A stretch of DNA of 64,000 nt from Cohnella baijiui (GTDB lineage Bacteria; Bacillota; Bacilli; Paenibacillales; Paenibacillaceae): contig NZ_JAJFOW010000035.1 in assembly GCF_020731285.1 (NCBI RefSeq), positions 1 through 64,000 on the forward strand, given 5' to 3'. The notes beneath the pieces are model-generated. The model did no database searches. It saw only the letters and a program-made list of their open reading frames with translations, and was not told the DNA's origin. Below, piece after piece: positions 36,295 to 45,389 of this stretch. Position 1 is the stretch's first letter. Each line of letters opens with the position of its first letter. Made by a program: the position numbers and the translations under genes.

Positions 36295-37554
36295 TTATTG
36301 GATTTTTTGGACGCGATCCCATTGGCTGACGATATCGGTCACGCGGACGCCGAAATTTTCGTCGATGACCACGACCTCGCCTTTGGCGATCAATTTGTTG
36401 TTAACCAAGATGTCTACGGGTTCGCCAGCCAGCTTGTCCAGCTCGATGATGGAGCCTTGGGACAACTCCAAGATATCCTTGATTTGTTTCTGGGTGCGCC
36501 CCAGCTCGACCGTCACGCGCAGCGGGATGTCGAGCAGCAGGTTCAGGTTCGTTTCGTCGACCGCGCCGGGATGTCCGGCGGAGAAATTCGCGAACTGGAC
36601 GGGCTGCACGCTCACGTTGCGGTGGGCGGCCCCTCCGAGCGCTTGCGGCTGCGCGGGCGGGCCCGCGTAAGCCGGTTGCGCGTAAGCCGGCTGCGCCTGC
36701 GGCGGCACGGCGGGCGACGGCGTCTGCGGAGGCGCGTAAGCGGCCTGCTGCGCCGGAGGCGGCGTCTGCGAGGCTTGCTGCGCCGAAGGCGGCGGGCTGT
36801 ACGCCGGAGGCGCTTCGTAAACCGTCTCGTACGCGGGCGCGGCCTCCTCGGCCGCGGCGCCCCCGATCAGGGAGGAAACGAGCTCCTTGGCGAACGGCAC
36901 CGTGATGAGCTGCATGATCGTCGAATCGATCAGATCGCCGATCTTGAGACGGAACGAAATTTTGACGAACAGTTCCTCGGGCGGAATGTTCTCCGTGCCG
37001 GTATTGTTCTTCACGTCCATCACGTCGATCGCCGGCGGCGAGATGTTGACGAACCGGTTGAAAATCGTCGACATCGACGTTGCGGAGGAGCCCATCATCT
37101 GGTTCATCGCTTCTTGGACGGCACTCACGTGAATCTCGTTGAGTTCCTCCGTTTGCACGTTGCCTTCTCCGCCAAGCATGAGGTCGGCGATCACCTGCGC
37201 GTCGTGCGCCTTGATCACGAGCGAGTTGATGCCTTCGAAGCCCGACACATAGTGCACATGAACGGCGACGTGAGGCTTCGGGAATTCGCTCACGAACTTG
37301 CCGCGAGAGATCATGGACACTTGCGGCGTCGTGATGTCGACCTTGCGGCCGAGCAGGGTGGACAGGGCCGTGGCCGCGCTGCCGAAGGTGATGTTGCCGA
37401 TCTCTCCGAGCGCGTCCTGCTCCAGCGCCGTCAGGTAATCTTCGACCCGCAGTTCGCCGTCCGGATAGGCGGCGGTCGCTTCCGGCTGTTCGCCGGACGA
37501 TTGCCTCAGCAGCGCGTCAATTTCCTCCTGGGACAGGTAATCTTTACTCGTCAT
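36295..37554 (-). CDS. fliY: Flagellar switch phosphatase FliY
   Basis: 419 residues from ATG 37554. A CheC-like phosphatase domain (about 10-215) carries both active-site motifs, DALGEIGN and SAVQEAMN. A Pro/Ala/Gln/Tyr-rich linker (about 225-305, with repeated PAYA and YAPP) follows, then a FliN-type SpoA domain to the end (LDIPLRVTVELGRTQKQIKD). It forms the lower C-ring and hydrolyses CheY-P. An N-terminal peptide SQEEIDALLRQ matches the CheY-P-binding motif also found in FliM. It overlaps fliM by 11 bases. Confidence 0.96.
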   Translation of the reverse strand: MTSKDYLSQEEIDALLRQSSGEQPEATAAYPDGELRVEDYLTALEQDALGEIGNITFGSAATALSTLLGRKVDITTPQVSMISRGKFVSEFPKPHVAVHVHYVSGFEGINSLVIKAHDAQVIADLMLGGEGNVQTEELNEIHVSAVQEAMNQMMGSSATSMSTIFNRFVNISPPAIDVMDVKNNTGTENIPPEELFVKISFRLKIGDLIDSTIMQLITVPFAKELVSSLIGGAAAEEAAPAYETVYEAPPAYSPPPSAQQASQTPPPAQQAAYAPPQTPSPAVPPQAQPAYAQPAYAGPPAQPQALGGAAHRNVSVQPVQFANFSAGHPGAVDETNLNLLLDIPLRVTVELGRTQKQIKDILELSQGSIIELDKLAGEPVDILVNNKLIAKGEVVVIDENFGVRVTDIVSQWDRVQKIQ

Positions 37555-38545
37555 ACCCTTCTTCCACTCCTTCGCTGACGATCTCGTCGATCTGAACCGC
37601 CATTTTATCCCGCACCGTGCCCGGGCTGCCGATGAACTTGAGCTTGTCGCCCACCTTGATGTCCAGGCCGCTGCCGGTGCTCTTATGTAATGCAATCACG
37701 TCGCCGACGGCGAGATTCAGGAACTCGTGCACGGAGATTTTCGAGGATCCCAGCTCTGCGATGACCGGCAGCTTCGCCTTCGAGACGCGCTGCTCCAGAT
37801 GCCTTTGCTCTTCGGGCGCCCGCGTCTTCTTCTGCGAGACGAACCAGTGATGAACGGAAAGCTTCGGCATGATCGGCTCGATGACGACGTGCGGAATGCA
37901 GAGGTTGATCATCCCGGTCGTGTCGCCGATCTTCGTGCTGAGCGAGATGAGGGCGATCGTCTCGTTCGGGGAGACGATCTGCATGAACTGCGGATTCGTC
38001 TCGAGCGCCTCGAGGCGCGGCTCCAGATCGAGGACCGTTTTCCAGGCTTCCTGAAGCGTCTCCAGCGCGCGGCTGAAAATTTTCTCCATGATGATCGTCT
38101 CGATCTCGGTCAGGCTCCCGATCTTGGTCGGCGCGGAGCCCGCTCCGCCAAGCAGCCGATCCAGCATCGCGAAGGCGACGTTGGGGTGAACCTCGAGCAC
38201 CATCCGTCCTTCTAGCGGTTCCGCTTCGAAGATGTTCAGGATCGTCATTTTCGGAATGGAGCGGATAAACTCGTCGTAGGGCAGCTGCTCGACCTGCACG
38301 ACGTTGATCTGGACGAAAGTCCGCAGCTGCGCTGAAAAATAGGTCGTCAGGAAGCGGGCGAAGTTCTCGTGGATCCGGGTCAAGCTCCGGATATGATCCT
38401 TGGAGAAGCGGACCGCCCGTTTGAAGTCGTAAGCCCTGACTTTTTTCTGCGTATCTTCCTTGCGAAGCTCCTCCGCGTCCATCTCTCCCGAGGAGAGTGC
38501 CGCCAGCAGGGCGTCGATCTCATTTTGTGAGAGCACGTCAACCAT
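37544..38545 (-). CDS. fliM: Flagellar motor switch protein FliM
   Basis: 333 residues. N-terminal CheY-P-binding motif LSQNEIDALLAALSSG; middle CheC-like domain (about 45-230) without phosphatase residues; C-terminal SpoA domain (VGDVIALHKSTGSGLDIKVG). It forms the C-ring wall between FliG and FliY. It lies 72 bases after fliL. Confidence 0.97.
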   Translation of the reverse strand: MVDVLSQNEIDALLAALSSGEMDAEELRKEDTQKKVRAYDFKRAVRFSKDHIRSLTRIHENFARFLTTYFSAQLRTFVQINVVQVEQLPYDEFIRSIPKMTILNIFEAEPLEGRMVLEVHPNVAFAMLDRLLGGAGSAPTKIGSLTEIETIIMEKIFSRALETLQEAWKTVLDLEPRLEALETNPQFMQIVSPNETIALISLSTKIGDTTGMINLCIPHVVIEPIMPKLSVHHWFVSQKKTRAPEEQRHLEQRVSKAKLPVIAELGSSKISVHEFLNLAVGDVIALHKSTGSGLDIKVGDKLKFIGSPGTVRDKMAVQIDEIVSEGVEEGYDE

Positions 38546-38617
38546 TTTCGTCCCCCCTTTCCCGAGGATTCGGATGCTAGGCTAGTTATGCGATGCCGTG
38601 AGACGGAATGCGAAACG

Positions 38618-39106
38618 CTAGAGTTGCTGCATCAGGAAGTTCGTAATGCCGATTTTCGTGACCTTCCCTTTGGTCAGCACGGGGTTGATCTCGTTCAGCA
38701 GCGTGGCCAGCAGGGTGTCTTTGCCTTTGCTGCCGCCTTGCAGCTGCTCTGGCGTCACGTCCCACAGGATGCGGTTGACGATCGGCTTGACGAGCGGGTC
38801 TTTCACTTTATCGAACTCTTTCTTCGCGGCCTCGCTGTCCAGTTGGAACGAGAACCCGAAGATGACGATGTAGTTCGTATCCGAAATGTTCGTCTTAATA
38901 TCATTCAATTCGGATGTGACCTTGATCATCTCGTCGCCGGAGATCTGCTCGGCCTTCACGTTTTTCACGCTATCCTGGGCTTCCGCTTGCGCGTTCTTGG
39001 CGCCCGAGTCGCCTCCGAATAAGGTCGACCAGGAGTATATGCCGACGAGGACGATGAGCGTAATCGCTAGCAGCAGAGATACGAGCCAAGGCAACATTTT
39101 TTTCAT
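38618..39106 (-). CDS. fliL: Flagellar basal-body protein FliL
   Basis: 162 residues, single-pass: membrane helix at about 5-28 (LPWLVSLLLAITLIVLVGIY), then an extracellular domain ending KVTKIGITNFLMQQL. FliL encircles and stabilises the stator. Its start overlaps the stop of flbD by 4 bases. Confidence 0.92.
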   Translation of the reverse strand: MKKMLPWLVSLLLAITLIVLVGIYSWSTLFGGDSGAKNAQAEAQDSVKNVKAEQISGDEMIKVTSELNDIKTNISDTNYIVIFGFSFQLDSEAAKKEFDKVKDPLVKPIVNRILWDVTPEQLQGGSKGKDTLLATLLNEINPVLTKGKVTKIGITNFLMQQL

Positions 39107-39336
39107 GACGATGCTCCCTCCGAATGCGCGTCCGGCGGACTTGCGAGCGCCGCCATGACGCCGATACTGCGCAAATAGTGCCGGATGGAACGGATCACAT
39201 CCGAAGAATTTTCCATGACGATGTACTTCTTGCCGGACGTCAGCGTAATCATCGTGTCCGGGGTTTGTTCCACGGTTTCGATCAATAGCGCGTTGATATA
39301 GAACTGGCTGCCGTTAAGCCTCGTGACAGCGATCAT
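39103..39336 (-). CDS. flbD: FlbD-family flagellar protein
   Basis: 77 residues. MIAVTRLNGSQFYINALLIE followed by TPDTMITLTSGKKYIVMENS is the conserved FlbD/SwrD core. The B. subtilis homologue SwrD raises motor torque. An extra Ala/Ser/Glu tail of about 15 residues ends the protein. GGAGGG precedes the ATG. Confidence 0.93.
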   Translation of the reverse strand: MIAVTRLNGSQFYINALLIETVEQTPDTMITLTSGKKYIVMENSSDVIRSIRHYLRSIGVMAALASPPDAHSEGASS

Positions 39337-39391
39337 GAGGATCCCTCCGCACCTACCGGGAGGGAGGCTCCCTCCCGGATCGGGACTTCAA

Positions 39392-40216
39392 TTACCGTTT
39401 GAGGTTGACGACCTCTTCCAGAATGGAATCGGACGTGGTGATGATGCGGGAGTTCGCTTGGAAGCCGCGCTGCGCCACGATCATCTCGGTGAATTCGTTC
39501 GTCAGGTCGACGTTGGACATTTCAAGCTGTCCGACAATGATGGCGCCCGTGCCGTTCTCGACATCGTTCGCTGCGTAGATGTTCAGCTCTCCGTCGGGAT
39601 TGGCGTTCGGCGTCATGCGGTACAGATTGCCGCCGATCTTCTCGAGACCGCCCGGATTTTGCACTTTGGCGACGCCGATGACGGAGCCCGTGGCCGTCGG
39701 ATTTCCATCCTGGTCGATCGAGACGATGGAGCCGTCTTGCTGGATCGCGTAGGACGTTACGTCTTCTGGCAGCTGGATGATCCCGCCGCCGTCCGCCTGC
39801 ATCACGAACATGCCGTCCGCGTTGACGAGCTGGCGGTTGGCGTCGAACGTGAAGTTCCCCGCGCGCGTCAGATAAGCCGGCGTGCCGTCGGGAGAGGGGC
39901 TGACTACGAAAAAGCCGTCGCCGTCGATTCTTAGGTCGGTCGGCACGTTCGTCGTCATGGCGCTGCCCGGCGTATGGACCGTGTCGATCGCGGCAACCGT
40001 CACGCCGAGGCCGATCTGTTTGGGGTTCACGCCGCCGCGTTCGTTGTCGATCGGCGCGGTGGCGCCGGACATCGACTGGCTGAGGATATCCTTGAACATG
40101 ACGCGGCCGCCTTTGAAGCCGACCGTATTGACGTTCGCGATGTTGTTGCCGATGACGTCGAGCTTCGTTTGGAAGCCGCGCATGCCGGATACGCCGGAAT
40201 ACATGGAACGCAACAT
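39392..40216 (-). CDS. flgG: Flagellar hook/rod protein, FlgG/FlgE family
   Basis: 274 residues. N-terminal rod-hook motif MYSGVSGMRGFQTKLDVIGN, then NIANVNTVGFKGGRV, and C-terminal MIVAQRGFQANSRIITTSDS. B. subtilis calls the syntenic gene flgE (hook), formerly flgG; the short length is rod-like. It is therefore hook protein by synteny and FlgG-like by size. It follows the TIGR02530-type gene by 115 bases. Confidence 0.92.
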   Translation of the reverse strand: MLRSMYSGVSGMRGFQTKLDVIGNNIANVNTVGFKGGRVMFKDILSQSMSGATAPIDNERGGVNPKQIGLGVTVAAIDTVHTPGSAMTTNVPTDLRIDGDGFFVVSPSPDGTPAYLTRAGNFTFDANRQLVNADGMFVMQADGGGIIQLPEDVTSYAIQQDGSIVSIDQDGNPTATGSVIGVAKVQNPGGLEKIGGNLYRMTPNANPDGELNIYAANDVENGTGAIIVGQLEMSNVDLTNEFTEMIVAQRGFQANSRIITTSDSILEEVVNLKR

Positions 40217-40331
40217 TATCGAATCTACCTCCTGCTCGGATATACTGCTGAATTTGACCGCTTCCGTCGTTCCGCGGTCGAGGGCCTCCTGTCTGAGGTC
40301 CGGCCCATCTTGCTCATCTCTCGGTCCATTC

Positions 40332-40718
40332 TCAGCGCACGATGACCGCGCTGTCGATCTGAGTGAACACTTGGCTGGCGTCTTGTCCGTCCATCGCCGT
40401 CACGACCGTGCGGCTAGGAACGTTTACGATCATCGCGATGTCGCGGAATAGCACGAGCGAGTCGCGCGCGCCTTTCGCGGCCGCCTGATCGATCGCGCCT
40501 GCAATCCGGTCGAGCTGCTCCGGCGCGAAGGCGATGCCCCGCTGCGTGAGCCTCTGTTCCGCATGAAGACTAAAGCGCAGTTGCTCCCGGCTGAGCAGCT
40601 TTCGGAACGTGTCGTCCCCGCTTCCTCCGCCAGTCTCGGCTATCGTCGGCTGTCGCGACTGCCGGAGCGGCGCGGCTCGCCCCGTTCCCAGCTGGCCGAC
40701 GAGAAACCGGTCACTCAT
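40332..40718 (-). CDS. Flagellar operon protein (TIGR02530 family)
   Basis: 128 residues. The conserved part is FSLHAEQRLTQRGIAFAPEQ, then AAAKGARDSLVLFRDIAMIV and a final VFTQIDSAVIVR. This family occurs only next to flgD and flgE in Firmicutes flagellar loci; function is unknown. It overlaps flgD by 8 bases. Confidence 0.9.
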   Translation of the reverse strand: MSDRFLVGQLGTGRAAPLRQSRQPTIAETGGGSGDDTFRKLLSREQLRFSLHAEQRLTQRGIAFAPEQLDRIAGAIDQAAAKGARDSLVLFRDIAMIVNVPSRTVVTAMDGQDASQVFTQIDSAVIVR

Positions 40719-41193
40719 GAGCCGTCTCCTCGCCTTCGGGGGCGCCGCCCGGGGCGGTCGGGATCGTAACCGAGGTCAAATCCGAAATTTTCACTTCCGA
40801 TTTGCCGATCTGGGCGTATTGCTCGCCGTTTCGCATGACGATCGACTGCACGATGCCCGACATCGTCTGGGTCGTGCCGTTCTCCGCCATGCCGATCCAG
40901 CTGGCCTGCATGCCGATCAGATTCGAAGCGATCGCGGCCGATTGCGTCAGCCGGTGCAGCTCCGAAGCCATGTTCATCGTCTGCTCAAGCGCAGAGAACT
41001 GCGCCATCTGCGAGATGAACTCCTTGTCCTCCATCGGCTGCATCGGGTCTTGGTTTTTCAGCTGGGTGACCAGGATTTTCAGGAATTCGTCCTTGCCCAG
41101 CTCCTTGCTCGGCGTCGCCGCCGCTTTCGAAACGTTGCCGGACGAATAGTTGGGCCACACCAATTTGTTGCCGATGCCCGGGGATGATGCCAT
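40711..41193 (-). CDS. flgD: Hook-capping protein FlgD
   Basis: 160 residues, the short form. The conserved N-terminal region is intact: LGKDEFLKILVTQLKNQDPM followed by EFISQMAQFSALEQTMNM. The C-terminus is short, without the FlgD Ig-like/FnIII extension of enterobacteria. It caps the growing hook. Confidence 0.95.
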   Translation of the reverse strand: MASSPGIGNKLVWPNYSSGNVSKAAATPSKELGKDEFLKILVTQLKNQDPMQPMEDKEFISQMAQFSALEQTMNMASELHRLTQSAAIASNLIGMQASWIGMAENGTTQTMSGIVQSIVMRNGEQYAQIGKSEVKISDLTSVTIPTAPGGAPEGEETAHE

Positions 41194-41217
41194 GCCTTCA
41201 CCTCCCTTTTCCGTTCG

Positions 41218-42615
41218 TTAAGCCTGAACGTTCAGCTCGTTGCCGTACCCGGCGTCCCGCAGCGAGGCGGTGCGCTCCAGTTCGGATTCGAACGCGACCG
41301 GCTCTTCGGCCTGGCTGCTGCCGCGCCGTCCGCTTCGGCCGCCTTGTCCGTCGCCGGATGAGGACCGGCGCTGTTCCTGATGGAGGAAGGACGTCGCCTC
41401 GCCGAGCTCCGGCCGCTGCACGACTTCCATGCGCTCGACCTGAATGCCCTGCACCTGGAGCGAGCTTCGGAGCTGAGACAGCTGCGTTTCCAGCAATTCC
41501 TTCGCGGCTTCGTTGTGTGCCACGAAGTGCGCGTTCAGCTGACCGTTTTGCAGGACGAGACGAATCTCGACTTGGCCGAGATGCTCCGGCGTCAAGCTCA
41601 GCCGCGCCTCTGTCGTGCCGTTCCCGCCGCTCAGCGTGAACTGCTTCACGAGATACTTCTCCATCTGTTCCGCGAACTGCTGAACCGGCACTTGGGCCGG
41701 GAGTGCGGCTTTGACTGCGGCGCCGTCCGTCTTGCCGGCGGTTTCGCCGCCGGAGAGCGTCCAAGTGAGCGCCGAGGCATCGTCGCCGGCCGCTTCGCCC
41801 GCGGTTGTGGCGGACGCTTCCGCGACTTCACCGTTCGTCGCACCAGCGTCGGCCGGCTGCAGGTTCCAATGGAGGATCGGCTCCCGGAAGACGTTCGCCG
41901 CGCGTTTGGGCTCGACCGGAGCGGCCGCTGCCGCTGTCGGCTGCTGGATCGCCGCTTCTTGCTGCACAGGGCTTGTTCCGCCCGGGATCGCCGCGGTCGC
42001 GGGAGCGTTTGCCGTCTCCGGCTTCGCATTCCCCGTCGCGATCCACTGCCGAAGCTGCTTCGCGGCGTCGTCCAGCTGCTCGTTCGGCAGCGCAGCGTCG
42101 TCCGGCAGCGTCTTCGTTTGCAGGAGCGCTTCCTTCAGCGCGGCTAGCAGCGGGTTGCCGCCTTGAGCCGGGAGCGGCGAAACTTCGGTCGCTTGCGCGG
42201 CTCCGCTCGGAATCGGTTCGCCTTCCGGCGTCCCTTCCGATGTCGGCTGAGCTTGGGGCAGCAGCGCCTGGAGACCGGCGAGAAGCTGGGCAAGCTGGTC
42301 CATTAAGTCGTCCGGCAGCTCATCGTCCGCCTGCGGCTGCGCGTCGCCGCTCGTCAATTGATCGAGCAGGGCAAGCAGCGCTTCGGCCGGGTTCGCTCCG
42401 CCTGTGCCTTCGTCCGTTTGCCCGATCGTGCCGAACAGGCCCAGCAAGCCGAGTGAAGGCGTCGAGCCGCCGGAAGCGCCGTTGGCTCCGCCGGTGCCGC
42501 CAATCGCCTGGACGAGCGCGCTGGCGAAGCCGGCGCCGTTCCCGCCCGCGGCTTTGCCGCCTGCGGCCGGTGCGGTCGACTGGCCCGCAGATGCCGATAA
42601 CACGGGGATGTTCAT
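41218..42615 (-). CDS. fliK: Flagellar hook-length control protein FliK
   Basis: 465 residues from ATG 42615, with GGAGGTG six bases upstream; a GTG at 42624 overlaps that site. The long Ala/Gly/Pro/Gln-rich ruler region (about 1-310) is typical. The C-terminal switch domain is at about 315-405 (ARLSLTPEHLGQVEIRLVLQ, ELLETQLSQLRSSLQVQGIQ), followed by a basic Ser/Arg tail. It measures hook length and triggers the FlhB switch. Confidence 0.94.
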   Translation of the reverse strand: MNIPVLSASAGQSTAPAAGGKAAGGNGAGFASALVQAIGGTGGANGASGGSTPSLGLLGLFGTIGQTDEGTGGANPAEALLALLDQLTSGDAQPQADDELPDDLMDQLAQLLAGLQALLPQAQPTSEGTPEGEPIPSGAAQATEVSPLPAQGGNPLLAALKEALLQTKTLPDDAALPNEQLDDAAKQLRQWIATGNAKPETANAPATAAIPGGTSPVQQEAAIQQPTAAAAAPVEPKRAANVFREPILHWNLQPADAGATNGEVAEASATTAGEAAGDDASALTWTLSGGETAGKTDGAAVKAALPAQVPVQQFAEQMEKYLVKQFTLSGGNGTTEARLSLTPEHLGQVEIRLVLQNGQLNAHFVAHNEAAKELLETQLSQLRSSLQVQGIQVERMEVVQRPELGEATSFLHQEQRRSSSGDGQGGRSGRRGSSQAEEPVAFESELERTASLRDAGYGNELNVQA

Positions 42616-42648
42616 CGATATCACCTCCTTTCGGATCCGCCCGGCGGA

Positions 42649-43566
42649 TCAAGGATTGGCGGGCATGAGCTTGCTGACCAGTTGCGCGGTCTTCTTCTTG
42701 TCTTGGTCGGACATTTCGGCGAGCACCTTGGAGCGGGCGGTGTCGTCCATCGCCTCCAGAATGCGAAGCGTCTTGGTCTGCTCCGTCGCCGCCATCTGGA
42801 GCAGCAGCGGAGCCGCCTTTTTGGCGTCCATCGCTCCGAACGTCTTGCCGAGCGCCGCGATGTCCAGCGTCGTCCCGTTCGCCGTCGTGCTCTTGGATTG
42901 ATTCTGCAGCTCGCGGATGCGGGCTTGCAACGCCGCGATTTCGCGGTCCTGCACCGAATCCGCGTCCTTGAGCCGCATCGTGACGTCCGCCGCAACCTTC
43001 GGGGTCATCTTCTCGAGCACTTTGCCCCGCTGGTTGTCGTTCATCGCGCCCAGCACGAGCGCCGCTTCTTCGACGGACAGGCTTTCCATGATCGGTGCGG
43101 CTTTGCCCGGCGTCATCTTGCCGTACATGTCGGCCAGCGAGCGGATGCGCGTCTCGTACGCGTCGGTCGTGACCGTCTTGTCCGACATTTGCTTGTTCAG
43201 CGCCTCGATCTGGCTTTTCAGATCGTCGATCGTCTTTTGCTGCTGCACGGCTTTGCCGTCCGCCTGTTTGAGCGCGTTGTCGCGGTCGACCAGCAGCGCC
43301 TTCAGCTCGTCGACCTTCCCTCTGGCTTCGCTTGCGGTCGTCTCGGCGCCGGCGTCAGGCGCCGTTTCCGAAACCTTGCGGTCGGGAATGATCGATTTGA
43401 CGAGCGGAATTTTGTTTCCGAAATCCTGGGCGGCATGCCGCCAGGTCGGATTGAACAGCAGCAGCAGTACGAACAGCAGCACCGCGGTAAAAATGATAGG
43501 CGTAATAAAAAAGAGAAACCGTTCAAAGCCGGAATAGCCGCTTTTCTCTACATTGGCGTCCGCCAC
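42649..43566 (-). CDS. ylxF: MotE/YlxF-like flagellar protein
   Basis: 305 residues. One membrane helix at about 16-38 (FFITPIIFTAVLLFVLLLLF), then a coiled coil (about 75-135) and two MgtE-N-like helical repeats. The first is MYGKMTPGKAAPIMESLSVE to TPKVAADVTMRL; the second begins FGAMDAKKAAPLLLQM. A second coiled coil separates them. B. subtilis YlxF lies at the same place; MotE chaperones MotB elsewhere. The exact role is inferred. Confidence 0.87.
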   Translation of the reverse strand: MADANVEKSGYSGFERFLFFITPIIFTAVLLFVLLLLFNPTWRHAAQDFGNKIPLVKSIIPDRKVSETAPDAGAETTASEARGKVDELKALLVDRDNALKQADGKAVQQQKTIDDLKSQIEALNKQMSDKTVTTDAYETRIRSLADMYGKMTPGKAAPIMESLSVEEAALVLGAMNDNQRGKVLEKMTPKVAADVTMRLKDADSVQDREIAALQARIRELQNQSKSTTANGTTLDIAALGKTFGAMDAKKAAPLLLQMAATEQTKTLRILEAMDDTARSKVLAEMSDQDKKKTAQLVSKLMPANP

Positions 43567-43607
43567 GGCTCTCCCCTCCCCTTCGCGTTAGCTCATTCTG
43601 TTGTCGT

Positions 43608-44054
43608 TTATCCCCGCGAGGCAGCCGCGGCGCGTCGGGTGGCAATCTCGTCCAGCTCGTTCTGTTCCCGCTGCAGCATTTCTTGCCGGAAGCGGTGAAG
43701 CGCCTTGCCGCGCGCGTTCAGCCATACCTTCTCGTCGACCGTCTTGCCGCGCAACGCAATCTGACGCTGCTTGACGCGTTCCTCCGCGTCGCGGACGCCT
43801 TGACGCTGCCGGCTGATCCGCTCGTCCAAAAACGAGATATAATCCTGCAGCAGGTGAAGCTCCGCGAGCGGTGTCGGCTGCTGCGCCTTCCCCGCGAGCG
43901 CCGACTCATACTCGTCCCGCTCGCGCCGGAGGGCGGCGAGACGATCCTCTTCGCTCTTTAGCTGTCCGAGCGACGCGGCGTACTCCCACTCCGCCATCGA
44001 CTTTTCGCTGCCCTTCAGGTCGACGATTTTCTGCAGCGGATAATGAAACTTCAC
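43608..44054 (-). CDS. fliJ: Flagellar export chaperone FliJ
   Basis: 148 residues, nearly all coiled coil. Opens FHYPLQKIVDLKGSEKSMAE as typical FliJ. It docks with the FliI ATPase ring and FlhA. It lies 12 bases after fliI. Confidence 0.94.
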   Translation of the reverse strand: MKFHYPLQKIVDLKGSEKSMAEWEYAASLGQLKSEEDRLAALRRERDEYESALAGKAQQPTPLAELHLLQDYISFLDERISRQRQGVRDAEERVKQRQIALRGKTVDEKVWLNARGKALHRFRQEMLQREQNELDEIATRRAAAASRG

Positions 44055-44066
44055 CGGCCTTCACCC

Positions 44067-45389
44067 TCATCTCTTGTAGAAATCGATGACCAACCGTTCT
44101 TTGGCTTCCGGATACGTCACGCTTTCGGTCGTCTTCTGCTGCGAAAAGGCGTTGATATCGTCGATCGCTTGGATCGCTTTATCAATTTGCGGATTCGATC
44201 CGCGCTGGTACGCCCCGATATTGATGAGGTCTTCCGAATCCCTATATATAGCGAGCAGCCGCTTGAGCTCTTCGGCCGCGTCCTGCTGCTCGCCGCCGAC
44301 GATATCCTTCATGACCCGGCTGACGCTCGCGAGCACGTCGATCGCGGGGAAATGCCCCTTGTGGGCCAGGTGCCGGCTCAGGACGATGTGGCCGTCCAGG
44401 ATCCCCCGTACCGCGTCGGCGATCGGCTCGTTCATGTCGTCGCCGTCGACCAGCACGGTGTAAAATGCGGTAATCGAGCCGGTCGGGCCCGTCCCGGCGC
44501 GCTCCAGCAGCTTCGGCAGCGCTGCGAACACCGACGGGGTGTAGCCGCGCGTCGCGGGCGGCTCGCCGATCGCGAGGCCGACCTCGCGGAGGGCCATCGC
44601 GTAGCGCGTCACCGAGTCCATCATGAGCATGACGTTCTGGCCGCGGTCCCGGAAGTATTCGGCGATCGACGTCGCGATTAGCGCGCCCTTGATCCGGATG
44701 AGCGCCGGCTGGTCCGACGTCGCGACGATAACGACGGAGCGCGCGAGGCCTTCGGGACCGAGATCCCGCTCGACGAACTCGAGCACTTCCCGCCCCCGTT
44801 CGCCGATAAGGGCGATGACGTTCACGTCCGCCGCCGTGTTCCGGGCGATCATGCCGAGCAGCGTGCTCTTGCCGACGCCCGAACCGGCGAAGATGCCCAT
44901 CCGTTGTCCCTGACCGACCGTGAGCAGCCCGTCGATGCAGCGGACGCCCGTGCCGAGCGGCTCGGTGACGCGCGGCCGCTTGAGCGGATTGCCCGGCGTG
45001 TTATGCGTCGAATAACGGGGCATCCGCGCCGGCAGCCTGCCGCCTTCAAGCGGCTGTCCCAGGCCGTCCAGCACCTTGCCGAGCAGTTCGGAGCCGACCT
45101 GCACGGTGAGCGGGCGGCCGGTCGCGACGACGTCGCAGCCGGGGCCGATCGCCTGCAGATCGCCGAGCGGCATGAGGAGCACCCGGTTGTTGCGGAACCC
45201 GACGACTTCCGCGAGGATCGGCGCTCCGCCTTTGGCGGGATGGATATGGCACACTTCGCCGATGCTCGCGTCAGGCCCCTCGGATTCGACCGTGAGGCCG
45301 ATGATCTGGGCGACCTTGCCGTTGACCCGTACGGGATCGAGATGGCGAAGCGCCTCCGCATAGCGCGTCGCGTCAAGCTTCCGTAACAT
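44067..45389 (-). CDS. fliI: Flagellum-specific ATPase FliI
   Basis: 440 residues. F1-beta-like hexameric ATPase of flagellar export. Walker A GIFAGSGVGKSTLLGMIARN near residue 164; Walker B VMLMMDSVTRYAMALREVGL; family signature PPATRGYTPSVFAALPKLLE. It overlaps fliH by 17 bases. Confidence 0.98.
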   Translation of the reverse strand: MLRKLDATRYAEALRHLDPVRVNGKVAQIIGLTVESEGPDASIGEVCHIHPAKGGAPILAEVVGFRNNRVLLMPLGDLQAIGPGCDVVATGRPLTVQVGSELLGKVLDGLGQPLEGGRLPARMPRYSTHNTPGNPLKRPRVTEPLGTGVRCIDGLLTVGQGQRMGIFAGSGVGKSTLLGMIARNTAADVNVIALIGERGREVLEFVERDLGPEGLARSVVIVATSDQPALIRIKGALIATSIAEYFRDRGQNVMLMMDSVTRYAMALREVGLAIGEPPATRGYTPSVFAALPKLLERAGTGPTGSITAFYTVLVDGDDMNEPIADAVRGILDGHIVLSRHLAHKGHFPAIDVLASVSRVMKDIVGGEQQDAAEELKRLLAIYRDSEDLINIGAYQRGSNPQIDKAIQAIDDINAFSQQKTTESVTYPEAKERLVIDFYKR

